Notes: generated from the letters alone by a model not told the origin. 30,412 nucleotides of DNA from Clostridium sp. UBA2485 (GCF_002341865.1 NZ_DDOV01000009.1:1-30412), one strand, 5' to 3'. Positions 17,266 through 26,898 are shown, numbered from the stretch's first letter. A program made the numbers and translations.

Positions 17266-17560
17266 TTATTTCTTATCTTTAATTTTCATGTTTTCAGAAA
17301 TCTTATCAGACCAAGGCATAAGGTTCTCTAAGCTCTTTTTCAAGTTTATATATTTGCTCACAATAATTAAACCCTATTACTCCTCTAGAATTTTTCAAGG
17401 CTTCTTCATCTAGGTCTACAATTATATTATGAAAATATCTTCTTATGTGAGCTAAGCAATAAAGCCGTGTGGCGTTACTAACGGAATTGTATCCGTTATA
17501 CCCATCCGTTTGGAGAAAACCTTTGAAATCTCCTAAGAAATTTTTAGGGTTTAGTATTTA
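17266..17560 (-). pseudogene. tnpC: Remnant of IS66 transposase TnpC
   Basis: The minus strand encodes FLQTDGYNGYNSVSN and then RLYCLAHIRRYF, DLDEEALKNSRGVIGFNYCEQIYKLEKEL, all typical of the IS66 DDE domain around the second catalytic aspartate. The text then jumps, with a frame change, to LMPWSDKISENMKIKDKK and a stop (17266-17268), which is the extreme C-terminus of IS66 transposases. The N-terminal half and the block between the two pieces, including the catalytic glutamate, are deleted. It is inactive. Confidence 0.75.
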
Positions 17561-17744
17561 ATGAAATAGCTTGAAAAATCGTTGGGATATAATTGCCATT
17601 AGTTAATCTCTTTTTATGATAATAAAATTGACTTTTAGTAATATTATTTTCAATGCAAAAATCTTTTACGGTTATTGCTCCTTTATAGGAATCAAATTTA
17701 TTTATATATTCCGCCCAAGATGCATTATTCAATTTTCTAGACAT
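17544..17744 (-). pseudogene. tnpA: Truncated IS66 accessory protein TnpA
   Basis: 66 residues. The start MSRKLNNASWAEYINKF and the helix-turn-helix-like segment VKDFCIENNITKSQFYYHKKR match the N-terminal DNA-binding part of IS66 TnpA (W...I...Y..S....FC.E..I....FYYW pattern). A good RBS (GGGAGGA) precedes the ATG. The frame runs into IS66 tnpC sequence near 17545 and stops, so the C-terminal half is lost by the same deletion that removed tnpB. Confidence 0.65.
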
Positions 17745-17857
17745 AGTTTATCCTCCCATTAATGATCTTATAAAATGATTTTATCCATGGAAGCATATGT
17801 TATCTAGATACTTAATTTTTTACGTTTACAAAATAACTCTATAACATTATGATATAA

Positions 17858-17886
17858 AAAAATCGTGACTAGATATCACGATTTTT
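17858..17886. terminator. Hairpin AAAAATCGTGA / TCACGATTTTT
   Basis: A perfect 11-bp inverted repeat (17858-17868, 17876-17886) with a 7-base loop and A/T-run flanks, able to act as a terminator in either direction. It sits just outside the IS66 relic. Confidence 0.65.
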
Positions 17887-17962
17887 AAAGGGTTCCCTAA
17901 TGAAAATTTAACTTATACATAATTTTAATTTTCATAACAAAGTTTCTTTTCTATGAATAAAA

Positions 17963-18071
17963 AATGAAGAATTATGGTTAAAACTCCATGGCAAAAGCCT
18001 TTGGAGTTTTTATGAATAAATTTTACTTTAAGAAATTCGCACTTAGTGAATTTCATCCCTAATTCTTCATT
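17963..18071. repeat. Fold-back repeat with AATGAAGAATTA ends
   Basis: Outer arms AATGAAGAATTA (17963-17974) and TAATTCTTCATT (18060-18071) are exact inverses. Between them are two further hairpins: ACTCCATGG...CCTTTGGAGT near 17982-18007, and GAAATTCGCAC...GTGAATTTC near 18031-18053. No ORF is present. The nested architecture and the flanking TTCTTAATTGTCAA text resemble small dispersed clostridial intergenic elements. Confidence 0.5.
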
Positions 18072-18169
18072 CTTAATTGTCAACCCTTAATTTCTAAAGG
18101 TTTAAGCTATTTTTATAGAAAATTTATTTTCCAGAGTATATTTTAAAGTTTCATATTGAATCCCTATAA

Positions 18170-18406
18170 TTATCTCCTACTATACAAATGTATTTCTAAT
18201 ATATTATCATCACACTTACATTTTAAATTATAAAATTTATATTTATTTTCTTCATTGTAGGTATGCTTTTGGAGCTCTGACTTTATTTTATGGCCATGAT
18301 ATAGCTGTATTTTATCATCTTTTATTAACTTTATATAGTTTAGACTTCCTATAAGAAATATCATTAATATTGCTAATAAAGTAATAAATAAATCTTTTCT
18401 TTTCAT
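18170..18406 (-). CDS. Small membrane-anchored or exported hypothetical protein
   Basis: A 78-residue protein with a short basic start (MKRK), one hydrophobic helix (about 6-22: FITLLAILMIFLIGSL), then a hydrophilic basic tail carrying a CKC motif (KCKCDD) near residue 63. The RBS is unusually strong (GGGAGGGGAT), placed seven to eight bases before the ATG, which argues for a real gene despite its size. It could be a single-pass membrane peptide or a secreted protein with an uncleaved signal. I do not recognise the family. It lies alone between IS debris and a possible regulator fragment. Confidence 0.55.
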   Translation of the reverse strand: MKRKDLFITLLAILMIFLIGSLNYIKLIKDDKIQLYHGHKIKSELQKHTYNEENKYKFYNLKCKCDDNILEIHLYSRR

Positions 18407-18596
18407 AAATATCCCCTCCCACTGTAAATATATTTCTAAAGAACTCTTTAATTACTGTGGAAAGGGAAATTATAAAATTATTCATAAGAAAAGCTAAATC
18501 TATAGCTAAACATTCCAAATTTCAAATCTAGAAAATATTAAATTTAATAGTATCATAAAATACTATTTATATAAAATTTAAATAGTTATAATTGTT

Positions 18597-18740
18597 TTAA
18601 ATAAGTATCATGTCATTAAAAGAACTTTTATAAAATATAGAAATCTCCTGAATAGTATGTTTTGATTCATCAGTAAAAGCTCCTATTAATAGTCTAAAAT
18701 AGAACATTTCTATTGCCTCTTCTAACTCATCTCTCAAATT
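18597..18740 (-). pseudogene. Possible C-terminal fragment of a TetR-like regulator
   Basis: An open minus-strand stretch of about 47 codons, without a good start or RBS, reads LRDELEEAIEMFYFRLLIGAFTDE (in part) and continues through HTIQEISIFYKSSFNDMI to a stop at 18597-18599. The helical pattern is like the ligand-binding C-terminus of TetR-family regulators, which often pair with small membrane proteins such as the one just upstream. The evidence is weak: no DNA-binding domain remains. Confidence 0.25.
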
Positions 18741-18745
18741 TATTT

Positions 18746-19105
18746 TCAATTAGGATTAACCTTAAAAAGTAATACATTTAATCCTATAAAAACTACTACT
18801 AGGGCAATTGTTAAATATTTTAATTTACCTTTTAAAAAAATTGGAGATAAATCAAGGGTTTTATGCAGTGGTATATATAATAAAACATATATCAAAGTTA
18901 AAGTCCCTAGTGGCAGAAGCAAATATAATAACGTAGGAATAGACGATGTAACCTTACGTATTAAAAAAATAATTACTAAAGCAATAGAAATGATAAGCCC
19001 AACTATAGGCTTAAAAACTAAATATAAACTCATATTCTTTTTTATTTCAGAGTTAATTCCAATAGTTTCTACACTTTCATTTTCTCTATTTGATTTAGCA
19101 TTCAT
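18746..19105 (-). CDS. Three-helix hypothetical membrane protein
   Basis: A 119-residue integral membrane protein. A polar N-terminal ~25 residues is followed by three hydrophobic segments: about LVFKPIVGLIISIALVIIFLI, TLLYLLLPLGTLTLIYVLLYI, and LTIALVVVFIGLNVLLF. The ATG at 19105 is chosen because the RBS AGGAGG sits seven bases before it; the GTG six bases upstream would overlap the RBS. The gene stands between the addBA operon and the possible regulator fragment, in the same direction, and may be co-transcribed with what follows it. The family was not recognised and there are no catalytic motifs. Confidence 0.65.
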   Translation of the reverse strand: MNAKSNRENESVETIGINSEIKKNMSLYLVFKPIVGLIISIALVIIFLIRKVTSSIPTLLYLLLPLGTLTLIYVLLYIPLHKTLDLSPIFLKGKLKYLTIALVVVFIGLNVLLFKVNPN

Positions 19106-19293
19106 AATCACTCCTCCTATTCTTTAATTGTATCATATTTCATTAGGAAATTACTTCCATTAAATATTTTAACAATTTTACCACTAAAGGAAAAGCTAAC
19201 ACAAAATTTTGGTTTATTGTATTCAGAAAAATTAACTATATTTTTTATTAGTTCAATTTCACTTTACAACAAATAGATTTTTTCTAAATAAAA

Positions 19294-22200
19294 TTAAAGT
19301 ATTACTTCACTATCAATAGAAAATAAATATAGATATCTTTCTTTAATTTTTTTTCCTAATATCTTTTCTAATGCCCTCGCATAATAATCAATTTGAGATT
19401 TATATTTTTCTACTATTGAAGCAGTATCACCATTAGGTACATAATCTGTTTTGTAATCAAATAACACTATTTCTCCATCTTCTTCAAAGTATCCATCTAT
19501 TATACCTTGAACTATTATATTTTCTTTTTCATAAATTTTTTTATCCAAGCTTTCATCTATTTCTGTACTACTTATTTCAATACTAAAAGGAGTTTCTCTA
19601 TAAACTTTAGTTTTGTTATGTGCTATTAAAATTCTTTCGCCTAAGTTGGTATTAAAAATTTTCAATATCTTTTCTACTCTAATAGATTTAGCTTGCTCTT
19701 CCGTAATCAGCTCTTTCATAACCATATTTTCAATTTGAGATATTATGTCTTCCTTCGAATTAATGTTATTAAGATCTAGCCTCTGCATCACACTATGCAT
19801 TGCAGTTCCTTTTTCTGTAGGAGTTAATCCTCTTTTCTCCTCTAGAAATATAGGTTTTCTAACAATAGTAGGTATATAATTTGTATTAACAAACTCATCG
19901 TTTAAGCTTTGATTATAGGTACGCTTTAATTCTGATACAGTAAGTACACCAGGTATCTTTGTAGAAGCTTCATATTTATATTTAAAATTAAGTCTTTTTT
20001 CTATTTCATCTCTATAATGAATATTAATTTCTTTTAATTCTATTTCCTTTAACTTTTCTTTAATGTCTATAGCCTCTAGTTTAGCTATGTCCTCTTCTAT
20101 ATCTAAATCCTTATAATTCATAAGTTTTACACTCCATTTAGAATTATCTTGCACTGATTTCACTGACTCCTCGTTGATCTTCAAGTAATTTCTTAATGGT
20201 TCACCATCTTTATGCTTTATAATACAAGGCATAACCCAATCTAGATAGCTATTCCCTTTTAATAAATATCCTTCTAAAATCTTATCTTCACTATTTCTTG
20301 CCACCGAAATCCAATTTTCTATAGACTTATCAAAATCCCTACAAGTACCTGTTAATATCAATTTTTCCTTAGCTCTTGTAAATCCAACGTATAAAACCCT
20401 CATCTCCTCAGAAAGACTTTCTATATTGATTTTGCTTTTCAATATTTCCTTTACAGTAGGAGAATAAGAGATTCTTTTTTCTATATTAACAAGCTCAGGT
20501 CCAAAACCTAAATCATGATGAAACAACACTTTTTTCCTGCTATCCATACGATTAAAGTTTTTACCCATGGCACTTAAAAATACAATAGGAAATTCCAATC
20601 CCTTACTTTTGTGAATACTCATAATTCTAACTACATTTTCATTTTCTCCTATGGTTTTAGCACTTCCTAAATCACCACTACTTACTCTTAACTTATTAAT
20701 AAAATTAACAAAATTAAATAATCCCTTGTAGCTTGTATTTTCATATTGTCTTGCCCTTTGAAATAAAATCCTTAAATTTGCCTGTCTTTGAATTCCTGCT
20801 GGCATGGCACCTACATACCCATAATATCCTGTATCCATATATAAATACCAAATAAACTCATCAATAGGAGTTATTAAAGCTTTATTTCTCCAATGAACTA
20901 GCTTTTCTAAAAATTTTTCAACTTTTTTCTTAAGCTCTAAATCTTCTTCCTCATTTAGATAACTATTCATAGCCTCATAAACTGTAGTTTCAGGACTATT
21001 TACTCTTATATCTACTAGATTTTCTGCTGAAAATCCACCTATAGGAGAACGAAGTACTGCTAATAATGGAATGTCTTGTCTTGGATTATCTATAATTTGA
21101 AGAAGACTTATCATAATTTGAATTTCTAATGTATTAAAATATCCTTCTGAAGTATCTGCATATACGGGAATACCTAAATTTTTAAGTTCCTCACTAAATA
21201 CCGGTGCATACTCAGAGGTGGCACGAAGTAATATTACTATATCTTTATATTCTACATTTCTATAGTTTTTGTTATTTTTATCAAAAACTTTAAAACCACT
21301 TTCTATATTGGTAAGTTCCTTAATTCTATTTCCTACTGCTCTAGCTTCTATTTGAATATTGGTTAATGATTCACTATCTTCTTCTTCAACTTCTTCAATA
21401 TCCTTATTTTTCTCAAAAAGCATTATTTCTACAGGTCCACCTACTATACCATCATCTTCTAAAGGCTTATAATCCGCTCCTAAATTTAGTGCCTCTTCCT
21501 CTGTATATTCAAGCTCTCCTACATTATTTGACATTATATGTTTAAATATAAAATTAGTAGCATCTATAACTTCTTTTCTACTTCTAAAATTTTTATATAG
21601 TTTTATTATTATTTCATCTGCATCTGCATCTTCTTCTTCACTATAAGTATTTTTTTTATGAAGAAATAGCTCCGGCTTAGCCATCCTAAACCTATAAATA
21701 CTCTGTTTAACATCCCCTACCATAAACATATTATTTTCTCCTAGGGGATTTCTTGAAATCATAGTAAGAATATACTCTTGAACATAGTTAGAATCCTGAT
21801 ACTCATCTATTAAAATTTCTCCATACTTTTCTCTTAATTCTTCTGCAACTTTAGAAGGAATTATTTTTCCTTCATCATCCTTTTCCGCTAAGATGTCTAA
21901 GGCAAAATGTTCAAAATCATTAAAATCTATTAATGCTCTTTCTTTTTTCTTTTTATCATAGACTTCCTTCATTTTAATCACAAGATCTGAAAGCTTATTC
22001 ATAAGAGGATATAAATATTTTAGATCCTCTATACTCTTCTTTGAAGAAGCTTGAATTATCATATTTGAAAGCTCACCTATTTTTTTCTTAGCATTATCTC
22101 TTATTTTTTTTACTTCTTCTTGCTCTATTTTATCTTTACATCCTCTTATTGTAGTAAGCTTTCCAAAAGCTACATCTTCAAAGCCGCGCTTTAAATCTTC

Positions 22201-23022
22201 AAAGGAATTAGAGCTTTCATATAATCCTTTAATCATTTCATACTCTGGATTTATATTTTCCTGATAACTTAATAATGAAGGAGTATTATTAACTATTTCC
22301 CTAGCAATATTCATAGAACTTACAACACTCTCTAATTCTATTCTCACATCTTTAAGTAGCGCTTGCCCTAGCTTTGAATCTTGAAAGGAAAAGTTATCAC
22401 TTACATTAAATACATCAACTTTTTCTTTAAGCCACTCTATAGGACTAGGACTACTCATAGCAAAGTTATAGAGATTCAACACCATATCAAAAAGCTGACT
22501 ATCATTTTTATTGTTACAATAGCATTCTACTAGCTTTAAAAACAGCTTGTCATCCCTATCATACATATCCTCAAAAACCTCATCTAAAGCTTCTTGTTTT
22601 AAAAGAATTGCCTCTGTCTCATCTGCAACTCTAAAGGCTGGATCTAAATCTATCATATGAAAATTTGTTTTTATTACTTCAAGACAAAATGAGTGTATAG
22701 TAGTAATACTTGCTTTATTTAAAAGAGTTAGCTGTCTTTGTAGGCTCTTAGAATTGGGGTTTTTATGAATTTCTTTTGAAATTGCTTCTCCTATTCTTTC
22801 TCTCATCTCAGAGGCAGCAGCATTTGTAAAAGTAACAACTAAAAGTCTATCTATATCAACAGGATTATCTCTATCTGTTATCATCTTTATTATTCTTTCA
22901 ACTAAAACTGCTGTTTTTCCTGAACCAGCAGCTGCTGCAACTAATAAATTTGCTCCTCTTGTGTTAATTGCAGCCAACTGTTCTCTAGTCCAACTTACTT
23001 TTGTTTCTTCTTTACTGCTCAT
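19294..23022 (-). CDS. addA: AddAB helicase-nuclease subunit A
   Basis: A 1242-residue UvrD-like helicase and nuclease, the A subunit of the AddAB (RecBCD-equivalent) complex that resects double-strand breaks for recombination. An N-terminal Q motif (WTREQLAAI) is followed by Walker A AAAGSGKTA (around K36), motif II with D406-E407-Y-Q-D410, motif III GDVKQSIYRFR, the IHKSKGLEFPIVFL motif and motif VI LYVGFTRAKEKLIL. The C-terminal RecB-type nuclease keeps D1176 (GIIDGYF) and D1189-Y-K1191 (FDYKTD), so the nuclease should be active. The ATG at 23022 overlaps the end of addB by 11 bases, and its RBS (AAAGGAGA) lies within addB, so the two are translationally coupled. A GTG three bases upstream is the alternative start. 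No clear terminator was seen downstream. Confidence 0.96.
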   Translation of the reverse strand: MSSKEETKVSWTREQLAAINTRGANLLVAAAAGSGKTAVLVERIIKMITDRDNPVDIDRLLVVTFTNAAASEMRERIGEAISKEIHKNPNSKSLQRQLTLLNKASITTIHSFCLEVIKTNFHMIDLDPAFRVADETEAILLKQEALDEVFEDMYDRDDKLFLKLVECYCNNKNDSQLFDMVLNLYNFAMSSPSPIEWLKEKVDVFNVSDNFSFQDSKLGQALLKDVRIELESVVSSMNIAREIVNNTPSLLSYQENINPEYEMIKGLYESSNSFEDLKRGFEDVAFGKLTTIRGCKDKIEQEEVKKIRDNAKKKIGELSNMIIQASSKKSIEDLKYLYPLMNKLSDLVIKMKEVYDKKKKERALIDFNDFEHFALDILAEKDDEGKIIPSKVAEELREKYGEILIDEYQDSNYVQEYILTMISRNPLGENNMFMVGDVKQSIYRFRMAKPELFLHKKNTYSEEEDADADEIIIKLYKNFRSRKEVIDATNFIFKHIMSNNVGELEYTEEEALNLGADYKPLEDDGIVGGPVEIMLFEKNKDIEEVEEEDSESLTNIQIEARAVGNRIKELTNIESGFKVFDKNNKNYRNVEYKDIVILLRATSEYAPVFSEELKNLGIPVYADTSEGYFNTLEIQIMISLLQIIDNPRQDIPLLAVLRSPIGGFSAENLVDIRVNSPETTVYEAMNSYLNEEEDLELKKKVEKFLEKLVHWRNKALITPIDEFIWYLYMDTGYYGYVGAMPAGIQRQANLRILFQRARQYENTSYKGLFNFVNFINKLRVSSGDLGSAKTIGENENVVRIMSIHKSKGLEFPIVFLSAMGKNFNRMDSRKKVLFHHDLGFGPELVNIEKRISYSPTVKEILKSKINIESLSEEMRVLYVGFTRAKEKLILTGTCRDFDKSIENWISVARNSEDKILEGYLLKGNSYLDWVMPCIIKHKDGEPLRNYLKINEESVKSVQDNSKWSVKLMNYKDLDIEEDIAKLEAIDIKEKLKEIELKEINIHYRDEIEKRLNFKYKYEASTKIPGVLTVSELKRTYNQSLNDEFVNTNYIPTIVRKPIFLEEKRGLTPTEKGTAMHSVMQRLDLNNINSKEDIISQIENMVMKELITEEQAKSIRVEKILKIFNTNLGERILIAHNKTKVYRETPFSIEISSTEIDESLDKKIYEKENIIVQGIIDGYFEEDGEIVLFDYKTDYVPNGDTASIVEKYKSQIDYYARALEKILGKKIKERYLYLFSIDSEVIL

Positions 23023-26000
23023 CACTGCTATCTCCTTTCTTTTCTAGTATTTCTAATATTTCTTTATCCTTTTTTTCCTTTATTAATCTAAATTTATTTT
23101 CTTCAAAGGATAAATCAAATTGACATATAGGAGAAAGTTTACAAAAACTACATGGATTTTCTCCTCCTCTTTTATAAGGTTTTATACCAATTTCTCCACT
23201 GAGCATTTCTTCACAATTTTTAGCTAATTCCTGTTTTACATGATTTCTAAGTGCACTAAATCCTTCATAAGATATAACAGAAGATGCAGATGTAAGTTCT
23301 CCATCTTTTTTAATCCCTACCGGTATTACTGAAGAATTATTTCCATTATCCATAGTGCTATCCATTTGTCTTAAAATCTCTATGTCTTTAATTAGAAGCC
23401 CCTTCATCTTTAATTCTTTTAGAATTTCTTTCTCTATCTCCTCATTACTTGCTCCTTTTTTAATAGCAATAATAGGATCATCTATCTTAAAGTACAAGAC
23501 TCCTGCTGGTTTTGAAAATGTATTGTTTTTCTCTTCATTACTTAAAATTGCATCAAGATAGGTTAATAACTGCACTTGAAGTCCATAATAAACATCACTA
23601 AGTTTAAATTCTTTATTACCAGACTTATAATCTATAATTCTATAATAAACCTCATTATTACCTACGAACTTATCGATTCTATCTATTCTTCCCATAAGTC
23701 TTACAGTTTCTCCACTTGAAAGTTTTAGTACTATAGGTGGGTAATCTGTATCCTTAAGACCAAAGGAAATTTCATAGCCATGTGGTTCAAATCCGCTTAC
23801 TCTAAGTTGTTCAACAATTACTAGTACAGCTCTAATTAAAACTCTTTTTAATCTTTCAGTTATATACTTATATCTAGCAGAACTATTTAAAACAAAGCTT
23901 CTATCTTCACTAACCATAAGTTCAACAATATACTCTATGGTTTTTTCACAATATTCCTTATTTAAATCTTTCCATTTAAGATTATCCTTTTCAATTTTCT
24001 TTGAAAAAGTATCTAGTACATTATGCATAAAGGTTCCTAAGTCTGGTGCTGAAAAATTATATACTTTCCTTTCCTTTGCTTTTAAGCCATATTGAATAAA
24101 ATAAGCAAAGGGACATTGAGCATATTTTTCAATTTTAGAAACACTAAAATAATTGTTTCCACCATAAAGTTTTCTTATTTTTTCACTACTAATAGCATTA
24201 ATAACATTTGTATAAGAAAAACCTTCAAAAATAGTTTTACTTTTTTCTCTAAATTCCTCTTCCTCCATAAACCATCTATATATTTCCTCCCATAATGGAG
24301 AAATTTCATTATTATCAATAAATTTTCTTATTTCCATAATAAGTTCATTAAAAGAAGGAAGTTTTGCTGCCACTTTTTCTATACTATTATGCTGTTCCCA
24401 TAATTCTGATATATTACTTTCTTCTTTAATATCCTTAAATATAGATTTCAGTCTAGGAATGATTATAGACGGTCTAAGAGTTTTACCTTCAAAATTTGCA
24501 ATAGGATAACTAAGGCATAACTTTTCACTAGGTACAGTTAAAGTTGCATATATTAAATACTGTTCTGCAAAGGCTAGTGCTTTAGTATCATTGGCAAGTT
24601 TAATACCATTACCTTCAAAAACAGCCCTATCCATATCACTAAAAATACCTTCTTCATTTATAATTTTAGGAAATACTCCATCATTAACTCCTATAACATA
24701 AAGTGCTTTTATCTCATGAGTTCTTATACGGTCTATATTACCTACTATAACCTGATCCAATGCAGGAGGAATTAATCCTATCTCATGAGTTGATATTCCC
24801 ATAGAAAAAATATCTATAAACTCACCTAGTGGTAATATTTCTTCACCTAAAACCTCTACAAATTGATCTAAAAGCTCAATTAGCAAGTTCCATATTGAAC
24901 TATACTCATTTACTGCTATTAAATTTTTATCTTCTTTAAAATTTTCAATCCATATAGTAAGCTTTTCGTGAATTTCAATTTCCTCTAAAAATTCAAAGAT
25001 TGCTTTGCAAATATCTTTAACATAGCTTCTATTAGTAATCTTATTTCTAAAGTTAATAAGTGGATTTATAAATTTATTTTTAATCTCTTTTACTGTATCA
25101 TCCTTCCAATAATCATCATCTACATATCTCTTCTTACCTTTTATTCCATAAGCTAATACATAATTTTCTAAAGTATCAATTTCATCATAAGTTAAATCTA
25201 AAAGTCCGCTTTTTAAATATCTAAATACTGATTCATAGCTAAAATTCTTTGTAAATATCTCAAGAGAAGATTTTATCAATATAATAACAGGATTATTATC
25301 TATATCTTTCTTCCTATCTAAAAAATGTGGTATTTCATATTCATCAAAAATAACTTTCACTATTTCTTCATATGAATTTAAATCTCTAGCAACTACAGCT
25401 ATGTCATTAAATCTATAATTTTTTTCTCTACAAAGTGTTAATATTTCTCTAGCCACATACTCCACTTCTGAATATGTATTTAAGGCTTTAAAAATCTTTA
25501 TATCCTTTGTATCACCTTCATAAGGCTTGGAGTTTATTGAAAAATAATTTTTCTCTAAATATCCTAATTCCTCCGAATTTATAAATCTATAGTTATATTC
25601 ATTTCGTGGATTTCCCTTTAAAACTAATGGTTTGTCATAGGCAATATTATTTTCTCCTGCTATTTTCAGTATAGTTTTTTCTGTATAATACACAGTATAA
25701 AAAGCATCTGTACTATCTATTTCACCTTCTCTTATACCTTTAACATCACTACCTTCATAAGGAAGAGTTATATTAACTCTTCTGCAGTTTTTAAAAAGTC
25801 TTTCAATAATTTTATATTGTTGTGGAGTAAAACCTGAAAACTCATCTATCCATATTTCTGCTCCTTTAAATAACTTACTTTCATCTATTTTCTCATAAAG
25901 AATAGTTAAATCATCTTCTGGGTCAAAATATCCACTCTTTAATATTTCCTCATACTTACTATAAATTAATGATATATCTGAAAGTTTATCTGTAAGTAAA

Positions 26001-26449
26001 GAACTATGACTTACATCTTCTTTTAATATATTTAAGGTCTCCACGGAAACATTGTATCTTTTAAATTCATTTATCATTTCAGAAATAGTTTCTACAAAAC
26101 CTTTTTGTCTTGAAGCTAAAGAAAATATTTTTAGATCTTCATGCACTTCCTTCATTATTCTATCTATAATCATTGCCTTCCCTGTTGAACTCATATGAGC
26201 ATGAGTAATTCCACCTACCTCATTGAAAATGGTATATGCCATTCTCTTAAAGCTAAGTACATATACATTATTTATTCCTGTAGCCCCTATTTTCTCTATT
26301 AACAATTTTTCTGCTCTAAAAGAAAGCTGCTCTGGTACTAATAAAATTAAGGGATGGTCTACTCCATCTTCTTTTTTTCTTTTTATTTCCTCAATACAAC
26401 GATAGCTTTTTCCACTACCAGCTCCTCCAAATATAAATCTTAAACTCAA
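23012..26449 (-). CDS. addB: AddAB helicase-nuclease subunit B
   Basis: The 1145-residue B subunit of AddAB. The N-terminal Walker A is GGAGSGKS, in a helicase-like fold that in this family mainly recognises the regulatory (Chi) sequence. The C-terminal RecB-family nuclease has GRIDRID and D940-Y-K942 (IIDYKSG). The four cysteines of the family's iron-sulfur cluster are all present: C779 (AQCPFAYF) and C1100/C1103/C1109 (CSFCKLSPIC). The start is taken as TTG 26449, which gives MSLRFIFG, the usual family beginning, and places AGAGG 11 bases upstream. A GTG at 26458 is only two bases from that site and is less likely. It is the first gene of addBA. Length is close to the ~1160 residues usual for AddB. 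Confidence 0.95.
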   Translation of the reverse strand: MSLRFIFGGAGSGKSYRCIEEIKRKKEDGVDHPLILLVPEQLSFRAEKLLIEKIGATGINNVYVLSFKRMAYTIFNEVGGITHAHMSSTGKAMIIDRIMKEVHEDLKIFSLASRQKGFVETISEMINEFKRYNVSVETLNILKEDVSHSSLLTDKLSDISLIYSKYEEILKSGYFDPEDDLTILYEKIDESKLFKGAEIWIDEFSGFTPQQYKIIERLFKNCRRVNITLPYEGSDVKGIREGEIDSTDAFYTVYYTEKTILKIAGENNIAYDKPLVLKGNPRNEYNYRFINSEELGYLEKNYFSINSKPYEGDTKDIKIFKALNTYSEVEYVAREILTLCREKNYRFNDIAVVARDLNSYEEIVKVIFDEYEIPHFLDRKKDIDNNPVIILIKSSLEIFTKNFSYESVFRYLKSGLLDLTYDEIDTLENYVLAYGIKGKKRYVDDDYWKDDTVKEIKNKFINPLINFRNKITNRSYVKDICKAIFEFLEEIEIHEKLTIWIENFKEDKNLIAVNEYSSIWNLLIELLDQFVEVLGEEILPLGEFIDIFSMGISTHEIGLIPPALDQVIVGNIDRIRTHEIKALYVIGVNDGVFPKIINEEGIFSDMDRAVFEGNGIKLANDTKALAFAEQYLIYATLTVPSEKLCLSYPIANFEGKTLRPSIIIPRLKSIFKDIKEESNISELWEQHNSIEKVAAKLPSFNELIMEIRKFIDNNEISPLWEEIYRWFMEEEEFREKSKTIFEGFSYTNVINAISSEKIRKLYGGNNYFSVSKIEKYAQCPFAYFIQYGLKAKERKVYNFSAPDLGTFMHNVLDTFSKKIEKDNLKWKDLNKEYCEKTIEYIVELMVSEDRSFVLNSSARYKYITERLKRVLIRAVLVIVEQLRVSGFEPHGYEISFGLKDTDYPPIVLKLSSGETVRLMGRIDRIDKFVGNNEVYYRIIDYKSGNKEFKLSDVYYGLQVQLLTYLDAILSNEEKNNTFSKPAGVLYFKIDDPIIAIKKGASNEEIEKEILKELKMKGLLIKDIEILRQMDSTMDNGNNSSVIPVGIKKDGELTSASSVISYEGFSALRNHVKQELAKNCEEMLSGEIGIKPYKRGGENPCSFCKLSPICQFDLSFEENKFRLIKEKKDKEILEILEKKGDSSDEQ

Positions 26450-26458
26450 TATTTTCAC

Positions 26459-26898
26459 ATCCTCTGTAATAAAGTTGTAATTAGTTTCATAAATTTATTA
26501 TAAAAAGGGAACAATCATTATGTCATTTAAAAATTCATAGTTAATTTTTAAGCAATTATATGATTATTTTTCAAATTGTAAACTTTGTACTTTACATTGT
26601 AAATTTAAATACCTATCATATCTGTATTAACTTGCATATTTTTTCCCAATTCTATTTACTATATATTTTACCTTAAATTCAAAAACTTTTTCATTAAGAT
26701 AAAAAAATTATTCTACAAATTTCTTAAATTTTTCAAAAAAACTCTTAAATAAAATAAATATAATTAAATTTTTTATGAAATTTCAAATAAAAAGAGGATT
26801 TAACGAATATATGTAGAATGTTTATATAGTTCTAATATTCTACAAATTTTTTATTTGATGAATTTTTAAAGAAAGTTTAATTCAATGGAGGTAGAAAT
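26459..26898. other. Divergent regulatory region between addB and CoA-transferase genes
   Basis: 440 bases with no ORF, holding the promoters of addBA (minus) and of the CoA-transferase operon (plus). ATTCTACAAATTT occurs twice as a direct repeat (26710-26722 and 26837-26849). The second copy is part of a dyad TGTAGAAT (26812-26819) / ATTCTACA (26837-26844). No promoter hexamers were assigned with confidence because the whole region is T/A-rich. Confidence 0.45.

Larger units (their letters stand above)
17176..17829 (-). mobile_element. Internally deleted IS66-family element
   Basis: Both ends carry IS66-type termini: GTAAGCGTCAAAG at 17176-17188 and, inverted at the other end, GTAAACGTAAAAA (reverse complement of 17817-17829), matching at 10 of 13 positions. 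Inside, on the minus strand, are a 5' tnpA piece, a central tnpC piece and the extreme tnpC C-terminus; tnpB and most of tnpC are gone. At about 650 bp versus roughly 2.5 kb for a full element, it is a non-autonomous relic. The flanking 8-mers (AAATCTAA and AAAATAAC) do not form a target duplication. Confidence 0.75.

Noticed and set aside
18315..18518. A 67-codon minus-strand frame overlapping the small membrane protein gene
   Set aside because: It lacks a good RBS and overlaps in another frame the gene that has a very strong one.
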